Translations under genes and position numbers: made by a program
Notes under the pieces: generated by a model
The model's input: the letters and a program-made list of their open reading frames with translations, nothing else
Told to the model about the DNA's origin: nothing
The model's database searches: none
Shown: one piece after another, positions 8,562 to 17,809 of the stretch
Numbering within the stretch: position 1 is the stretch's first letter
How the letters are laid out: the number at the start of each line of letters is the position of its first letter
Assembly (NCBI GenBank): GCA_016744295.1
Contig: JADGEQ010000004.1
Span: forward strand, 1-64,000
From: Desulfobacteraceae bacterium
GTDB taxonomy: Bacteria > Desulfobacterota > Desulfobacteria > Desulfobacterales > Desulfobacteraceae
DNA: 64,000 nt
Direction: 5' to 3'

Positions 8562-10586
8562 TTATATCAGCAGATCATCCATATGCTTTCTCAGGGTCTG
8601 GTATTTGATTTGAGGCGCTTTTCCAAACCTGAACAGCATTACCTGGCTGTCTTGTGTAAAATCGCAGCCAGGGAACAGCTCACCATACTCACCCTCAATT
8701 TCATTGAGCAGTTTTCTATGCTTTGGATCAAAGGCCTTATCTCCTTCCAATTGTTTTCGCAAAAAAAACAGGGTGATTGCTGTCATGGGCTGAAGTTCAT
8801 ATCCAGACCGGGAGAGGGTGAGCCAGACCCGCTCCAGAGCACGCCCCCCATTGAGATAATGGTCTGTTTTTGTACCCTGGGTAACCACCAGGGCGGCACC
8901 GGATGAATGGATGAGGGCATCATAGGCAGCCTTTGCAACAATTTTGCCGAATCCAAGTTTATTGGCGATATTCATCACCAGCCAGGATCTGGTGGTCCGT
9001 AAAAAAGCTTCACCATCCACACCGGCCTCAAGGTTTTTGATGTAAAATCCATCCCTTTTATCCAGGGTTTCGTCTGGAGAAAACCGGATCATCTTGAATA
9101 AATGTTCGTGGAGATCCTGTCGTTCCGTCCTTATCCTGTCAGCCCTGCTTACCACCCGGGCCAGTTTTTCAAGATTAATCGTATCCGTTATAAAATGAAT
9201 ACCCGTACCCTGAATGCTTTGGATTGAATCTGTCAATTCATCCAGCAGCCCCTGGGATACGTTTTTTTTTTCAAATAACTTCCGGTTGGTCTTTCGTTTC
9301 CAGATGTAGTCGGCGAGCAGATCTTTTTTAACAGCACCATTTAAGGTTAGATCCACCTGCGCCATTGTATCACCCTCTCCATAACTGATATCTGTCTTCA
9401 GTCCGAATCCTGTGGCCGCAATTATCATATTTTCAAGCACAGCACCGCAGGAAATGACAGAGGCCATCTGATGAACATTGAAAAAGGAATCATCAGCCTC
9501 GTTGTTTCTATAGAGGGTAATTCGGTTGTTGGCTTTGGTAAATTTCCACGGTTGGCCATTGTCACCTGAAGGTGCCTGGATACCGGCCTTTATGATATAG
9601 TCCAGTATTTCCCCTGGGATTTTTTCAGCCCGGCCCAGGTATACAGGTTTATCAGGTTCTTCCGGTCCAATGGGAGTGTTTTTGCTTAGCATTCTTTTAA
9701 CGAGTGCAGCTTTGATGCGCTGCCAGGGATGCTTATTGCCCATATTTAACTTTTTTGTACAATATTTTCTGAGATAGGGGTCAAACTGAAAATAGTAGGG
9801 AACCGGTTTTATCCCCCCTTTCCCAAGAATAATTCTCATGGCCTCGGTTCCGGCCATGCCTGTGCAAAGCTGGCAGGCAATGCTAAGAGACGGGCCTTTC
9901 CTGGATTTAAAACTGACCTTTGCGGCATCCATATACTTGAATTGAAGGGCTTTAGGGGCCAGGCCCATGGCAAAGGCAAGGTGTTGGTCTTCGGGTTTCA
10001 TATCCTCGATAATGTTGAAATAATCGTCAAATGCCATGCCCCGGTCCGGTGCAAAGACCAGCATGGCAGAACCAAATCCCAGAGGGCCTGCCGTGATCAC
10101 ATATATCCCTTTTTCCCTGGCTCGATTAAAAAGCTGCCTGCGGATATCAAAGGCAAAAAAATCCAGGGAGTCTATGACAAGGGATGCCCCGTCTAAAAAC
10201 CGGTCCATATTTTCTGCAGTAATGCCGTCGGGAAATTCGGTGATTTCCAGAAAGGGATTGATGCTCAAGGCCTGTTCTTTCATGACGTCCAGCTTCAGGC
10301 GGCCTAATTCAGGCACCCGGGCCCCGAACTGCCGGTTTATATTGGCTGGCTCATAGATATCAAAGTCTGCAATATTAAACTTGCCGATTCCGGCCCTGAC
10401 CATGGTGATGAGATGGGCGCCGCCGACCCCCCCCATACCCGGGATGGCAATTTTAGTTTTGGCAAGAATTTCCTGTTCATCAGGAGACAGCAGGCCGATA
10501 TTCCTTGAAAAGGCTTCGGCATGATATTCTTTTTGGGAAAATATGCCGTACTCTTGAAGTTTTTTCATATAAGATTGCATTGGCAT
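8562..10586 (-). CDS. ThiF (E1-like) - nitroreductase fusion, Rv1355c/MoeY-like
   Basis: A 674-residue two-domain protein. The N-terminal half is an E1/ThiF adenylating domain: glycine loop GMGGVG at 50-55, the ADFDIYEPANINRQ motif with its key Asp and Arg, GRLKLDVM and VIDSLDFF. Only one CXXC of the usual zinc pair is seen (CQLC). The C-terminal half is an FMN-type nitroreductase domain opening with QAPSGDNGQPWKF near residues 335-347. The same fusion is known from mycobacterial Rv1355c (called MoeY), whose function is unknown. A paired ThiF and nitroreductase also occur in azole-peptide pathways, but no precursor peptide or YcaO protein is present here. The divergent neighbour is a LuxI/FeeM-like acyltransferase, so a role in making an acylated small molecule is inferred. 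AGGA precedes the ATG. Confidence 0.85.
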   Translation of the reverse strand: MPMQSYMKKLQEYGIFSQKEYHAEAFSRNIGLLSPDEQEILAKTKIAIPGMGGVGGAHLITMVRAGIGKFNIADFDIYEPANINRQFGARVPELGRLKLDVMKEQALSINPFLEITEFPDGITAENMDRFLDGASLVIDSLDFFAFDIRRQLFNRAREKGIYVITAGPLGFGSAMLVFAPDRGMAFDDYFNIIEDMKPEDQHLAFAMGLAPKALQFKYMDAAKVSFKSRKGPSLSIACQLCTGMAGTEAMRIILGKGGIKPVPYYFQFDPYLRKYCTKKLNMGNKHPWQRIKAALVKRMLSKNTPIGPEEPDKPVYLGRAEKIPGEILDYIIKAGIQAPSGDNGQPWKFTKANNRITLYRNNEADDSFFNVHQMASVISCGAVLENMIIAATGFGLKTDISYGEGDTMAQVDLTLNGAVKKDLLADYIWKRKTNRKLFEKKNVSQGLLDELTDSIQSIQGTGIHFITDTINLEKLARVVSRADRIRTERQDLHEHLFKMIRFSPDETLDKRDGFYIKNLEAGVDGEAFLRTTRSWLVMNIANKLGFGKIVAKAAYDALIHSSGAALVVTQGTKTDHYLNGGRALERVWLTLSRSGYELQPMTAITLFFLRKQLEGDKAFDPKHRKLLNEIEGEYGELFPGCDFTQDSQVMLFRFGKAPQIKYQTLRKHMDDLLI

Positions 10587-10979
10587 CTTTATATTCCTTG
10601 TATGTTGTTTATTCCTCCCGGGGGATCAGTTTACTCATACAGAATATTACAGACCCAGTCCATGATGTCCAGATTTAATTACTAGTTTTTCCCGCCGATG
10701 TTGTAGGTTTAAGTGATTTGACCGTGGGTCAGGATCAGATCAACCCCAGGGTTATGGTCATCCACTTAGCGCCATACCCATCCTTGAAATAAATCGATCC
10801 GCATGGGATTCTGCGGCAAAATGGACTATGGTGTTAATATTATGCCGTTCCAGTATATTTTCCACCAGGGCCGGCTTTTGTTTTTTCTCTTGACTTCCCC
10901 ATGGGTTCAAAATATTAAATGCTCTTATCATGAGCTGAGATTCTTAGTCCACATGATAAAATATAAAATTGGGGTTCAA
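10587..10979. other. intergenic control region between divergent genes
   Basis: This region of 393 bases separates the ThiF-nitroreductase gene from the acyltransferase gene. A reading frame continuous with the acyltransferase starts at 10803, but the added 59 residues look unlike the family and lack a ribosome-binding site. An inverted repeat lies at 10925-10959. I see no convincing -35/-10 pair or sigma-54 element. Confidence 0.5.
10925..10959. repeat. inverted repeat TTATCATG-N19-CATGATAA
   Basis: Two perfect 8-base arms (10925-10932 and 10952-10959) end 20 bases before the acyltransferase start at 10980. They could be an operator or form a hairpin in the leader of the acyltransferase message. 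Confidence 0.4.
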
Positions 10980-11720
10980 ATGATTGAATTTAATTATGGA
11001 AAATTCCGTTTCAAAGAAGTGGATTCGGATGACCTTCGCAGAGAAGTCTTTCGGCTGAGGTATGAAGTCTATGCATTGGAGTTTGGATTTGAAAATCCTT
11101 ATGATTTTTTGGACAAGCTTGAAACGGATGAGTTTGATGACCATTCTGTCCATTTTGTAACTCTGAATCAGAATGATGAGGTCATTGGAACGGTTCGGAT
11201 GATATTGGATTCCACCAAGGGGTTTCCTGTGGAACATGCATCCGAGATAACGGATTTCAAAGATAAACCTGAGCCCCAATATATTACCGAGGTATCAAGG
11301 CTGGCCGTGTCCCAGAATATGCGTAGAAGATTTGAGGACGGGATGCATGGCGTTGAGTCTTACCTCCCCAAATCCCAGGGCGGCGTATCGGACATCTCCA
11401 ATAAGAACAATCCGGATATAGAGAAAAGGCAGAAGCCGGTAATTATCCTTGGCCTATACAAAGCCATTTATCTAAAATGCAAGCAACTGGGCATCACCCA
11501 TATGTACATGATAACGGAAGACAAATTGTTCCATGCCCTCTATAAATTTGGCTTTGTTTTTACCCAGGTAGGGGCTTGTGTTGAATACCACGGCAAAAGA
11601 ACCCCCTATGCCACATCCTGGGATACCATAGAAAAACATATGCACCAAAATCACCCGGACCTGCTGGAGTTCCTGCTTTTTGGAATGGACAGCCAATACC
11701 GCCCGAAATTTCTGAGTTAA
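10980..11720 (+). CDS. LuxI/FeeM-like N-acyltransferase (PEP-CTERM/exosortase-associated acyltransferase type)
   Basis: A 246-residue member of the acyltransferase group related to acyl-homoserine lactone synthases and N-acyl amino acid synthases. The positions conserved in that fold are present: RLRYEVY (R27), the acidic pair in DEFDDHSVH (D50, D53), GTVRM (R73) and E104-V-S-R107. The second half, with GLYKAIYLKCKQLGI and FGFVFTQVG followed by EYHGKRTPYA, matches the group that annotation calls PEP-CTERM/exosortase system-associated acyltransferase. No exosortase or PEP-CTERM protein is seen in the window. The start at 10980 is chosen over 10803 because homology begins there and GGGG lies 5 bases upstream. 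It would transfer a fatty acyl chain from acyl-ACP or acyl-CoA to an amine; the amine and product are unknown. It stands back to back with the ThiF-nitroreductase gene. Confidence 0.82.
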   Translation: MIEFNYGKFRFKEVDSDDLRREVFRLRYEVYALEFGFENPYDFLDKLETDEFDDHSVHFVTLNQNDEVIGTVRMILDSTKGFPVEHASEITDFKDKPEPQYITEVSRLAVSQNMRRRFEDGMHGVESYLPKSQGGVSDISNKNNPDIEKRQKPVIILGLYKAIYLKCKQLGITHMYMITEDKLFHALYKFGFVFTQVGACVEYHGKRTPYATSWDTIEKHMHQNHPDLLEFLLFGMDSQYRPKFLS

Positions 11721-11739
11721 GACCTTCCCCCACGTCCTT

Positions 11740-11756
11740 CTCCCTGGCCTAGGGAG
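11740..11756. terminator. short hairpin between convergent genes
   Basis: CTCCCT (11740-11745) pairs with AGGGAG (11751-11756) around a 5-base loop, between the ends of the acyltransferase and recD2 genes. There is no real T-run on either side, so this is at best a weak terminator. Confidence 0.3.
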
Positions 11757-11858
11757 GGCTGTTTGCCACCTTCATCACCCTGCCGCTTAAGCCTTGTGTA
11801 GAAGTGCCGGTTATACGTCCTCCGATCATTATAACAATCCCATCTTGGTTGTTTATAA

Positions 11859-14033
11859 TTATATCAGGCAATTTGTATTTTCCTGGGGGGCCATGAGTTT
11901 TTCTTTAAGACCCGAGAGGCGCAGGGCTGTTTTATTGTTTTGAAAGGCAATTTCAAGGGCCCTGGATGCCCCCACAATGATGACCAGATGTTTGCCCCGG
12001 GTCATGGCGGTATAGAGCAGATTCCGCTGGAGCAGGGGAAAATGGGCCGTGGTCAGGGCGATGATCACGGCGCTATATTCAGACCCCTGGGATTTGTGGA
12101 CCGATATGGTATAGGCCAGGGTCAGCTCATCCAGTTCCAGAAGGTCATAGGAGACAATGCGGCCGTCATAGTCCACCAGCACTCGGCCTTCTGAACGGCT
12201 GACTTCATGGACCAGGCCGATGTCCCCGTTAAATACCTCTTTTTCGTAATTGTTTTTCAGGTGCATCACCTTGTCACCCAGTTTAAAAACAAATCCCCGG
12301 CTCTCAATACCCTCCTTGGCATTGTTGAGAACGGACTGGAGCTGTTGATTCAGGTTGATGGTGCCGGCCTCTCCCTTGTGCATGGGGGTGAGCACCTGGA
12401 TTTCATCGATGTGGGGAAAGGCTGCCGGAATCCGTTTTGAACAAAGTTCCAATATGGTCTCCACCACCCGTTGGGGGGTTTGGTTCTCAATAAAATAAAA
12501 TTCAGACGGCTTGTCCGGTGTTGCTGCCTTAAAATCAGGCATTTCACCATTGCGAATGCTGTGGGCATGCATGACAATGGGGCTTTCCTTGGCCTGGCGG
12601 AAAATTTTGGTCAAAGAAAAAACCCGCACCCGATCTGATCCAATCACATCGGACAGCACATTGCCCGGCCCCACCGAAGGTAATTGAAAGGTGTCTCCCA
12701 CAAGGATGAGACAGGCCATGGCCGGCATGGCTTCCACCAGATGGTACATGAGCTGGGTATCCACCATGGAGGCTTCATCCACCACAAAGACATCCAGGTC
12801 CAGGGGATTGGTAAAGTTCCTTTCAAAACTTTTGCTTTCATGGTCAAACCCCAACAGTTTGTGCAGGGTAACCGCTTTTTTCCCGGTCACCTCGGACAGG
12901 CGCCGGGCAGCCCTGCCCGTGGGAGCGCTCAGTACCACGGTCAGTTTAAGTTTTCGGAAAACCGCACACAAGGCCCTTACCAGGGTGGTTTTTCCGGTGC
13001 CGGGGCCACCGGTGATAACTGCAATCTTCTGCTGCAATATCTGGGTGACCACATCCAGCTGTTCCTGGGACAATTTGACTGCAAGACTTGTTAGCACCTC
13101 TTCCACAATCTGCTCTTCGCTGATTTTGTAATCCGCTGTCCCTAGGGTCAAAAGCGCTTTAATCCGGGATGCAATTCTGGTTTCCGCCCTGAAAAGTCTT
13201 GCTAAATATACCGTTGTTGAAGCCTCTTCCCCTTCAATCACAACATCCTTTGAATTTGCCAGTTCAATGAGGGGGGCTTCAAATAAACCTTTTGCAACCC
13301 CCCCCATACGGGAGCAGGCGGCAAATAATTGCGGCTTTCGGGCATAAACATGGCCCTCCTGTTCTTCCAGGATCAATTGACAGATCAAACAGGCCCCAAG
13401 TCTTCTTTTATCCTCTTTTTCAACCCCCATGGCCCTGGCAATGGTATCTGCAGTCCGGAATCCAAACCCCTGGATATCCTTTGCAATTTTATAGGGATCG
13501 GATTTGAGAACATTCAGGGCATCGGAGCCATAGGTTTTTAAAATGGGCCCGGCGTGGAGGGCACCCACCTGGTTGTCCTGGAGAAACTGCATGACCCGCC
13601 GGACCGAGTGATGCTTGTTCCAGGCCTTTTCAATGAGGGCTTGTTTGGCCTTGCCAATCCCATTGATTTCCTGGAGTTTGTCTGGGTCATTCTCAATGAT
13701 TTCAAGGGTTTCTTCTTTGAAGGTATCCACAATCCGGTTTGCCAGCCCTTTGCTGATGCCCTGAATCATGTCCGATCCAAGATAACGTCTGATTCCGGAA
13801 ATTGTTGCTGGCAGGGTCACCTGATAGGTTGCTACTTCGAACTGGTCTCCGTATTTGGGATGGGATATCCACTTGCCCTTGAGGGTGAGGCTTTCTCCCT
13901 GGGCCACTCCGGCCAGATGCCCCACCACGGTGATGGGTTCATGGATCTGCCCCACCTTAATCTTGCAGACGGTATAATGATTATCCGGATTCTGAAAGGT
14001 GAGACGGGTGAGAACCCCTTTGATGGTAATCAT
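11859..14033 (-). CDS. recD2: RecD2-type ATP-dependent DNA helicase
   Basis: A 724-residue superfamily 1 helicase of the RecD2 (RecD-like, RecBC-independent) group. The N-terminal region MITIKGVLTRLTFQNPDNHYTVCKI is an OB-like domain typical of RecD2. Helix-hairpin-helix motifs follow (LQEINGIGKAK, IQGFGFRTAD). The helicase core has Walker A ITGGPGTGKTTLVRAL near residue 340, DEASMVD, and the late motif YTISVHKSQGSEYSAVI. It unwinds DNA 5' to 3' in repair. The start at 14033 is set by the ATGA overlap with the gmhB stop; a start at 14060 would lie inside gmhB. It is the last gene of the hsp20-lon-rlpA-gmhB-recD2 block. Confidence 0.93.
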   Translation of the reverse strand: MITIKGVLTRLTFQNPDNHYTVCKIKVGQIHEPITVVGHLAGVAQGESLTLKGKWISHPKYGDQFEVATYQVTLPATISGIRRYLGSDMIQGISKGLANRIVDTFKEETLEIIENDPDKLQEINGIGKAKQALIEKAWNKHHSVRRVMQFLQDNQVGALHAGPILKTYGSDALNVLKSDPYKIAKDIQGFGFRTADTIARAMGVEKEDKRRLGACLICQLILEEQEGHVYARKPQLFAACSRMGGVAKGLFEAPLIELANSKDVVIEGEEASTTVYLARLFRAETRIASRIKALLTLGTADYKISEEQIVEEVLTSLAVKLSQEQLDVVTQILQQKIAVITGGPGTGKTTLVRALCAVFRKLKLTVVLSAPTGRAARRLSEVTGKKAVTLHKLLGFDHESKSFERNFTNPLDLDVFVVDEASMVDTQLMYHLVEAMPAMACLILVGDTFQLPSVGPGNVLSDVIGSDRVRVFSLTKIFRQAKESPIVMHAHSIRNGEMPDFKAATPDKPSEFYFIENQTPQRVVETILELCSKRIPAAFPHIDEIQVLTPMHKGEAGTINLNQQLQSVLNNAKEGIESRGFVFKLGDKVMHLKNNYEKEVFNGDIGLVHEVSRSEGRVLVDYDGRIVSYDLLELDELTLAYTISVHKSQGSEYSAVIIALTTAHFPLLQRNLLYTAMTRGKHLVIIVGASRALEIAFQNNKTALRLSGLKEKLMAPQENTNCLI

Positions 14034-14590
14034 GCAATGTTCACGTGCCGGATGATCCATTGGGCAACTTCAAACAGATCTGTCCCATAAAAATCGGGAA
14101 TGATACCCTTGTCCCCAAGGGTTTTTACGGCATTTTTGCCATTGCCCGTTGCCACCAGAAGATTTTTGGCACATCCGGCCAAAAGTCCGCACTCAATGTC
14201 CTTGGCCGAGTCCCCCACCATAAGCGATTGGGAGGGATTTGTGTTGTGGTCAGCCAGGGCTTGTCTGATCATCCCGGGAAGCGGTTTGCGGCAATCGCAT
14301 CCCGCATCCGGGGTGTGGGGACAAAAATAAATATCCGTGATATACCCATCAACCTTTGCCACCCCTCTTTTTAATTTGTCAAATATCCTGTCCAGAACCT
14401 TTTGGGTCACCATTTTTCTTCCAATGGCGGACTGGTTGGTGATGAGGATAACATCAAACCCGTGCTGGGTGAGAAGGGCAATGGCTTCGGGGCTTTTGGG
14501 AATAAAGTGAAATTCCGACGGGTTTTTGATATAGGCAGAAGAATCCTGGTTGATCACCCCATCCCGGTCAAGAAAAATAATATACCCCAT
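14030..14590 (-). CDS. gmhB: D-glycero-beta-D-manno-heptose 1,7-bisphosphate 7-phosphatase
   Basis: A 186-residue HAD-superfamily phosphatase of the GmhB/histidinol-phosphatase type. It removes the 7-phosphate from heptose bisphosphate on the route to ADP-heptose for lipopolysaccharide inner core. The catalytic motif FLDRDGVIN supplies the two aspartates (D8, D10). ITNQSAIGR is motif II, and the zinc-binding loop is CPHTPDAGCDCRKP. Motif IV is MVGDSAKDIE. The length and motif spacing are normal. It lies 10 bases after rlpA and overlaps recD2 by 4 bases (ATGA), so it is inside an operon. Confidence 0.92.
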   Translation of the reverse strand: MGYIIFLDRDGVINQDSSAYIKNPSEFHFIPKSPEAIALLTQHGFDVILITNQSAIGRKMVTQKVLDRIFDKLKRGVAKVDGYITDIYFCPHTPDAGCDCRKPLPGMIRQALADHNTNPSQSLMVGDSAKDIECGLLAGCAKNLLVATGNGKNAVKTLGDKGIIPDFYGTDLFEVAQWIIRHVNIA

Positions 14591-14600
14591 TTTCTATCCT

Positions 14601-15434
14601 TTATTCTGCAACGGCAAAGGCCTGGGTAAACCCTTCCTTCATGAGGCGTTCGCTGAATTGGTTCGCATCCTTCAGGTTGGCAAACTTGCCGATTCTGACC
14701 CGGTAAAAATGACCCCGGTCATCCTCATAGGGAATGAAATGGGCATTCAGATAGGTTGCAGATAATTTTTTCCGATAATTTTCTGCATTGGTTTTTACCT
14801 TGAAGGCACCCACCTGGACCGTAAAATTGCCCTGCCAATAATCAACCGGCTTAAATGCCACCGGTGCATGGGTCTTTTTTGAATAGGAGGTTGCCCTGCC
14901 AAGGGCTGTGACAATTACCGGGGCCGTACCCGGCCCCACCATGCCAAGTCTTTTGGCTCCGGTGTAGGAAAGGTCTATGATCCGGCCGGTAACAAAGGGG
15001 CCCCTGTCATTGACCCGGAGGGTAACTTCCTGCTTGGTTTTACGGTTATATACCTTTACCCAGGTTCCCATGGGAAGGGTTTTGTGGGCAGCGGTCATGG
15101 CATACATATTATAGACTTCCCCGTTGGAAGTTTTTCTGCCGTGGAATTTTTTACCGTACCAGGAGGCAATCCCTTTTTCAACATATCCATGGGCGCTGGC
15201 CATGGGTGTATACTGCTTGCCTTTTATCGTGTAGGGCCTTTGGGTGGCAGGGGCTTTGCCCCTTGGTGTCTTTTGGTGTCCGGATTTACCCGACGGCGCT
15301 TTGTCGTAATCATGGGGAGAGTCCAGATGTTTGGTGCATCCAAACATCATCACCAGGGAAAAAACGAGCAGGGAAAAAATGAGCTGGAAAAAACCAAATT
15401 GACTTTTTGCGGGGGGGGATTGTTTATTTTTCAT
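14601..15434 (-). CDS. rlpA: RlpA-family septal lytic transglycosylase lipoprotein with SPOR domain
   Basis: A 277-residue lipoprotein. The signal peptide ends at the lipobox MMFGC. The double-psi beta-barrel RlpA domain runs from about KGIASWYGKKFHGRKTSNGE to IDLSYTGAKRLGM and contains VNDRGPFVTGR. A C-terminal SPOR domain (about 200-277) starts GNFTVQVGAFKVKTNAENY and would bind denuded septal peptidoglycan. RlpA proteins cleave such glycan strands during daughter-cell separation at the outer membrane. The ATG overlaps the lon stop by 4 bases, so translation is probably coupled. Confidence 0.93.
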   Translation of the reverse strand: MKNKQSPPAKSQFGFFQLIFSLLVFSLVMMFGCTKHLDSPHDYDKAPSGKSGHQKTPRGKAPATQRPYTIKGKQYTPMASAHGYVEKGIASWYGKKFHGRKTSNGEVYNMYAMTAAHKTLPMGTWVKVYNRKTKQEVTLRVNDRGPFVTGRIIDLSYTGAKRLGMVGPGTAPVIVTALGRATSYSKKTHAPVAFKPVDYWQGNFTVQVGAFKVKTNAENYRKKLSATYLNAHFIPYEDDRGHFYRVRIGKFANLKDANQFSERLMKEGFTQAFAVAE

Positions 15435-17785
15435 ATATCAAATGCGTTGCTTAATACGTCTTCCATGTTGTCGGTGAAAAAAAAGGCCATATTGTCTTTG
15501 ATATGGCCTGGTACATCTTCCATGTCTTTTTTATTCCACAGGGGCAGAATAAGGGATTTTATCCCGGCCCTGTGGGCTGCAATCACTTTCTCCTTGACCC
15601 CGCCCACGGGTAGCACCTCTCCTCTGAGGGTTATTTCACCGGTCATGGCAAGTTTCGGGCGCACCTGTTTGCCATAAATAAGGGAGACCAGGGCGGTGAG
15701 CATGGTCACACCGGCAGAGGGGCCATCCTTGGGAATGGACCCCTCGGGAACATGAATATGGATATCATGATTTTCAAAAAATGTCTCATCCACCTTGAGT
15801 TTCTCAGCGTTGGACCGGATATAACTCAATGCGGTGCTGGCAGATTCCTTCATCACATCCCCCAGCTGGCCGGTCAGGGTCAGTCCCCTGTTTCCCCGCA
15901 TGGAAACCGCTTCCACAAAGAGGATCTCCCCGCCAAAGGGGGTCCAGGCAAGTCCCACCACCACCCCGGGACTCTTGATTCCCAGGCCCAGGCCCGGCAT
16001 GTTCTGCGCAGGTCCCAGATATTTTTCAATATTGTCCTGGCGGATCACAAGACTGGTTTGTTTTTTTTCGGCAATCAGGCTTGCAACTCCCCGGCAGACC
16101 GCTCCGATCTGCCGTTCCAGATTTCTTAATCCTGCCTCCCGGGTATAGCTGGCAATGATCTTTTTGACTGCCCCCTGGGTAAATCGTATCTGGCTGTTCA
16201 AAAGTCCGTTGGCATCCCGCTGTCTGGGGATCAGATACCGGGTGGCGATTTTGAGTTTTTCATCCTGGGTATACCCGTTGAGTTCCAGCACTTCCATTCG
16301 GTCCAGCAGGGGGGCCGGAATGGTGTGGAGAACATTGGCCGTGGTCAGAAAAATGACATCTGACAGGTCAAAGGGCACATCCAGGTAATGGTCGGTAAAG
16401 GAAAAATTTTGTTCCGGATCCAGAACCTCCAGAAGGGCCGAGGAGGGATCTCCATGGTAGGAGGAGTTGACCTTGTCAATTTCATCCAGCATAAAGACGG
16501 GGTTTTTTTTGCCTGCCTGTCGCAACTGCTGGATAATTCGTCCGGGAAGCGCTCCCACATAAGTTCTGCGGTGGCCTCGAATTTCAGCTTCATCCCGGAC
16601 ACCGCCCAGGGCGATACGGACAAATTCCCGGCCCAGGGCCTTGGCAATGGACCTGCCCAGGGAGGTTTTTCCCGTGCCGGGAGGGCCTGAAAAACAGAGA
16701 ATGGGACCCTTGGAATCTTTTTTTAATTTCCGGACGGCCAAATATTCAAGAATGCGTTTTTTGGGGTTTTTTAAACCGTAATGGTCCTGGTTCAGGACCC
16801 TTCGAGCTTCTTTTATGTCCAGCCGGTCCTTGGATTTGTCATGCCAGGGCAGGGAGGTGAGCCAGTCCAGGTAGGATGCGGCCACAACATATTCTGATGA
16901 AGAGGGGTGCATCCTGGACAACCGCTGCAGCTCCCGTTCCGCCTCTTTCCGTGATTCACCGGGCAGATTTTTTTCTTCTATCAAGGCCTGGTATTCCTTG
17001 ATTTCAACCCTTTCATCCCCGGACTCTCCCAGCTCTTCCTTTATGGCTTTTAACTGATGGCGAAGGTAATATTCCCGCTGGCGTTTGTCCATGTCTTCCT
17101 TGACCTGGCTTTGGATCTTGGAACCCATTTCAAGGATTTCAAGCTGGTCATTGACCATGCGGGTTACCTTTTTCAGCCTCAGGTTGACATCCAGCAGTTC
17201 AAGGACTTTTTGTTTCTCCTTCACCGGTGCATTGATGGTGGAGGCCACCATATCTGCCAACACATTGGGCTCCTGTAGGGATTTGATCATGTGGCCCATC
17301 TCCGAGGGCAATCCCGGAGAAAGGGCGACAATTTTTTCATATTGTTCCACAATATTGGCCATGAGGGCCCGGTTTTCTTTATTCCGGTCGGTGTTTTTGC
17401 TTTCCATGACGGTAATTTCAGCCTGCATATACTGCTTGTCCTGGAGAAATTTGACCATCTTGAAACGGTTTAGCCCCTGGATGAGTAGCTGGGCTTTTTC
17501 ATCCTCCATTTTGGACATCTTTAAAATCATGGCCACGGTGCCGATGCGATGAAGATCATCCGCCCTATGCTTTGAACCCAGATCAGACCGCTTGGACAAT
17601 AAAAGCCCCAGCATCCGGTTGCCTGCCATGGCTTCATCAATCAGCTCAATGGCCTCCTTTTGAATCAAAACCAGCGGCAAAACCATCTTGGGAAACAGAT
17701 TGGTGTCTACAATCGGCAAAATTGGAATTTTTTTGGGAATGCTGTCGGTGTTTATGCTGGCTGAGGGATGTCTCAGGTCATCCAT
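15431..17785 (-). CDS. lon: ATP-dependent protease Lon
   Basis: A complete 784-residue Lon protease. It forms a cytoplasmic hexamer that unfolds and degrades damaged or regulatory proteins. The LonN substrate-binding domain covers about 20-215. The AAA+ module has Walker A GPPGTGKT at 367-374 and Walker B VFMLDEID near 430. The peptidase domain has the nucleophile S690 in PKDGPSAG and the paired lysine K733 in GGVKEKV. It follows hsp20 by 24 bases and overlaps rlpA by 4. Placement behind a small heat-shock gene implies stress control. Confidence 0.97.
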   Translation of the reverse strand: MDDLRHPSASINTDSIPKKIPILPIVDTNLFPKMVLPLVLIQKEAIELIDEAMAGNRMLGLLLSKRSDLGSKHRADDLHRIGTVAMILKMSKMEDEKAQLLIQGLNRFKMVKFLQDKQYMQAEITVMESKNTDRNKENRALMANIVEQYEKIVALSPGLPSEMGHMIKSLQEPNVLADMVASTINAPVKEKQKVLELLDVNLRLKKVTRMVNDQLEILEMGSKIQSQVKEDMDKRQREYYLRHQLKAIKEELGESGDERVEIKEYQALIEEKNLPGESRKEAERELQRLSRMHPSSSEYVVAASYLDWLTSLPWHDKSKDRLDIKEARRVLNQDHYGLKNPKKRILEYLAVRKLKKDSKGPILCFSGPPGTGKTSLGRSIAKALGREFVRIALGGVRDEAEIRGHRRTYVGALPGRIIQQLRQAGKKNPVFMLDEIDKVNSSYHGDPSSALLEVLDPEQNFSFTDHYLDVPFDLSDVIFLTTANVLHTIPAPLLDRMEVLELNGYTQDEKLKIATRYLIPRQRDANGLLNSQIRFTQGAVKKIIASYTREAGLRNLERQIGAVCRGVASLIAEKKQTSLVIRQDNIEKYLGPAQNMPGLGLGIKSPGVVVGLAWTPFGGEILFVEAVSMRGNRGLTLTGQLGDVMKESASTALSYIRSNAEKLKVDETFFENHDIHIHVPEGSIPKDGPSAGVTMLTALVSLIYGKQVRPKLAMTGEITLRGEVLPVGGVKEKVIAAHRAGIKSLILPLWNKKDMEDVPGHIKDNMAFFFTDNMEDVLSNAFDI

Positions 17786-17809
17786 ACTGATTCCTCTTGG
17801 GATAGTGGC

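Noticed and set aside
8562..11720. Azole-modified peptide (TOMM) cluster
   Set aside because: ThiF and nitroreductase domains are present, but there is no YcaO protein and no precursor peptide frame nearby.
10980..11720. Exosortase/PEP-CTERM locus
   Set aside because: Only the associated acyltransferase type is found; no exosortase or sorting-signal protein is in the window.
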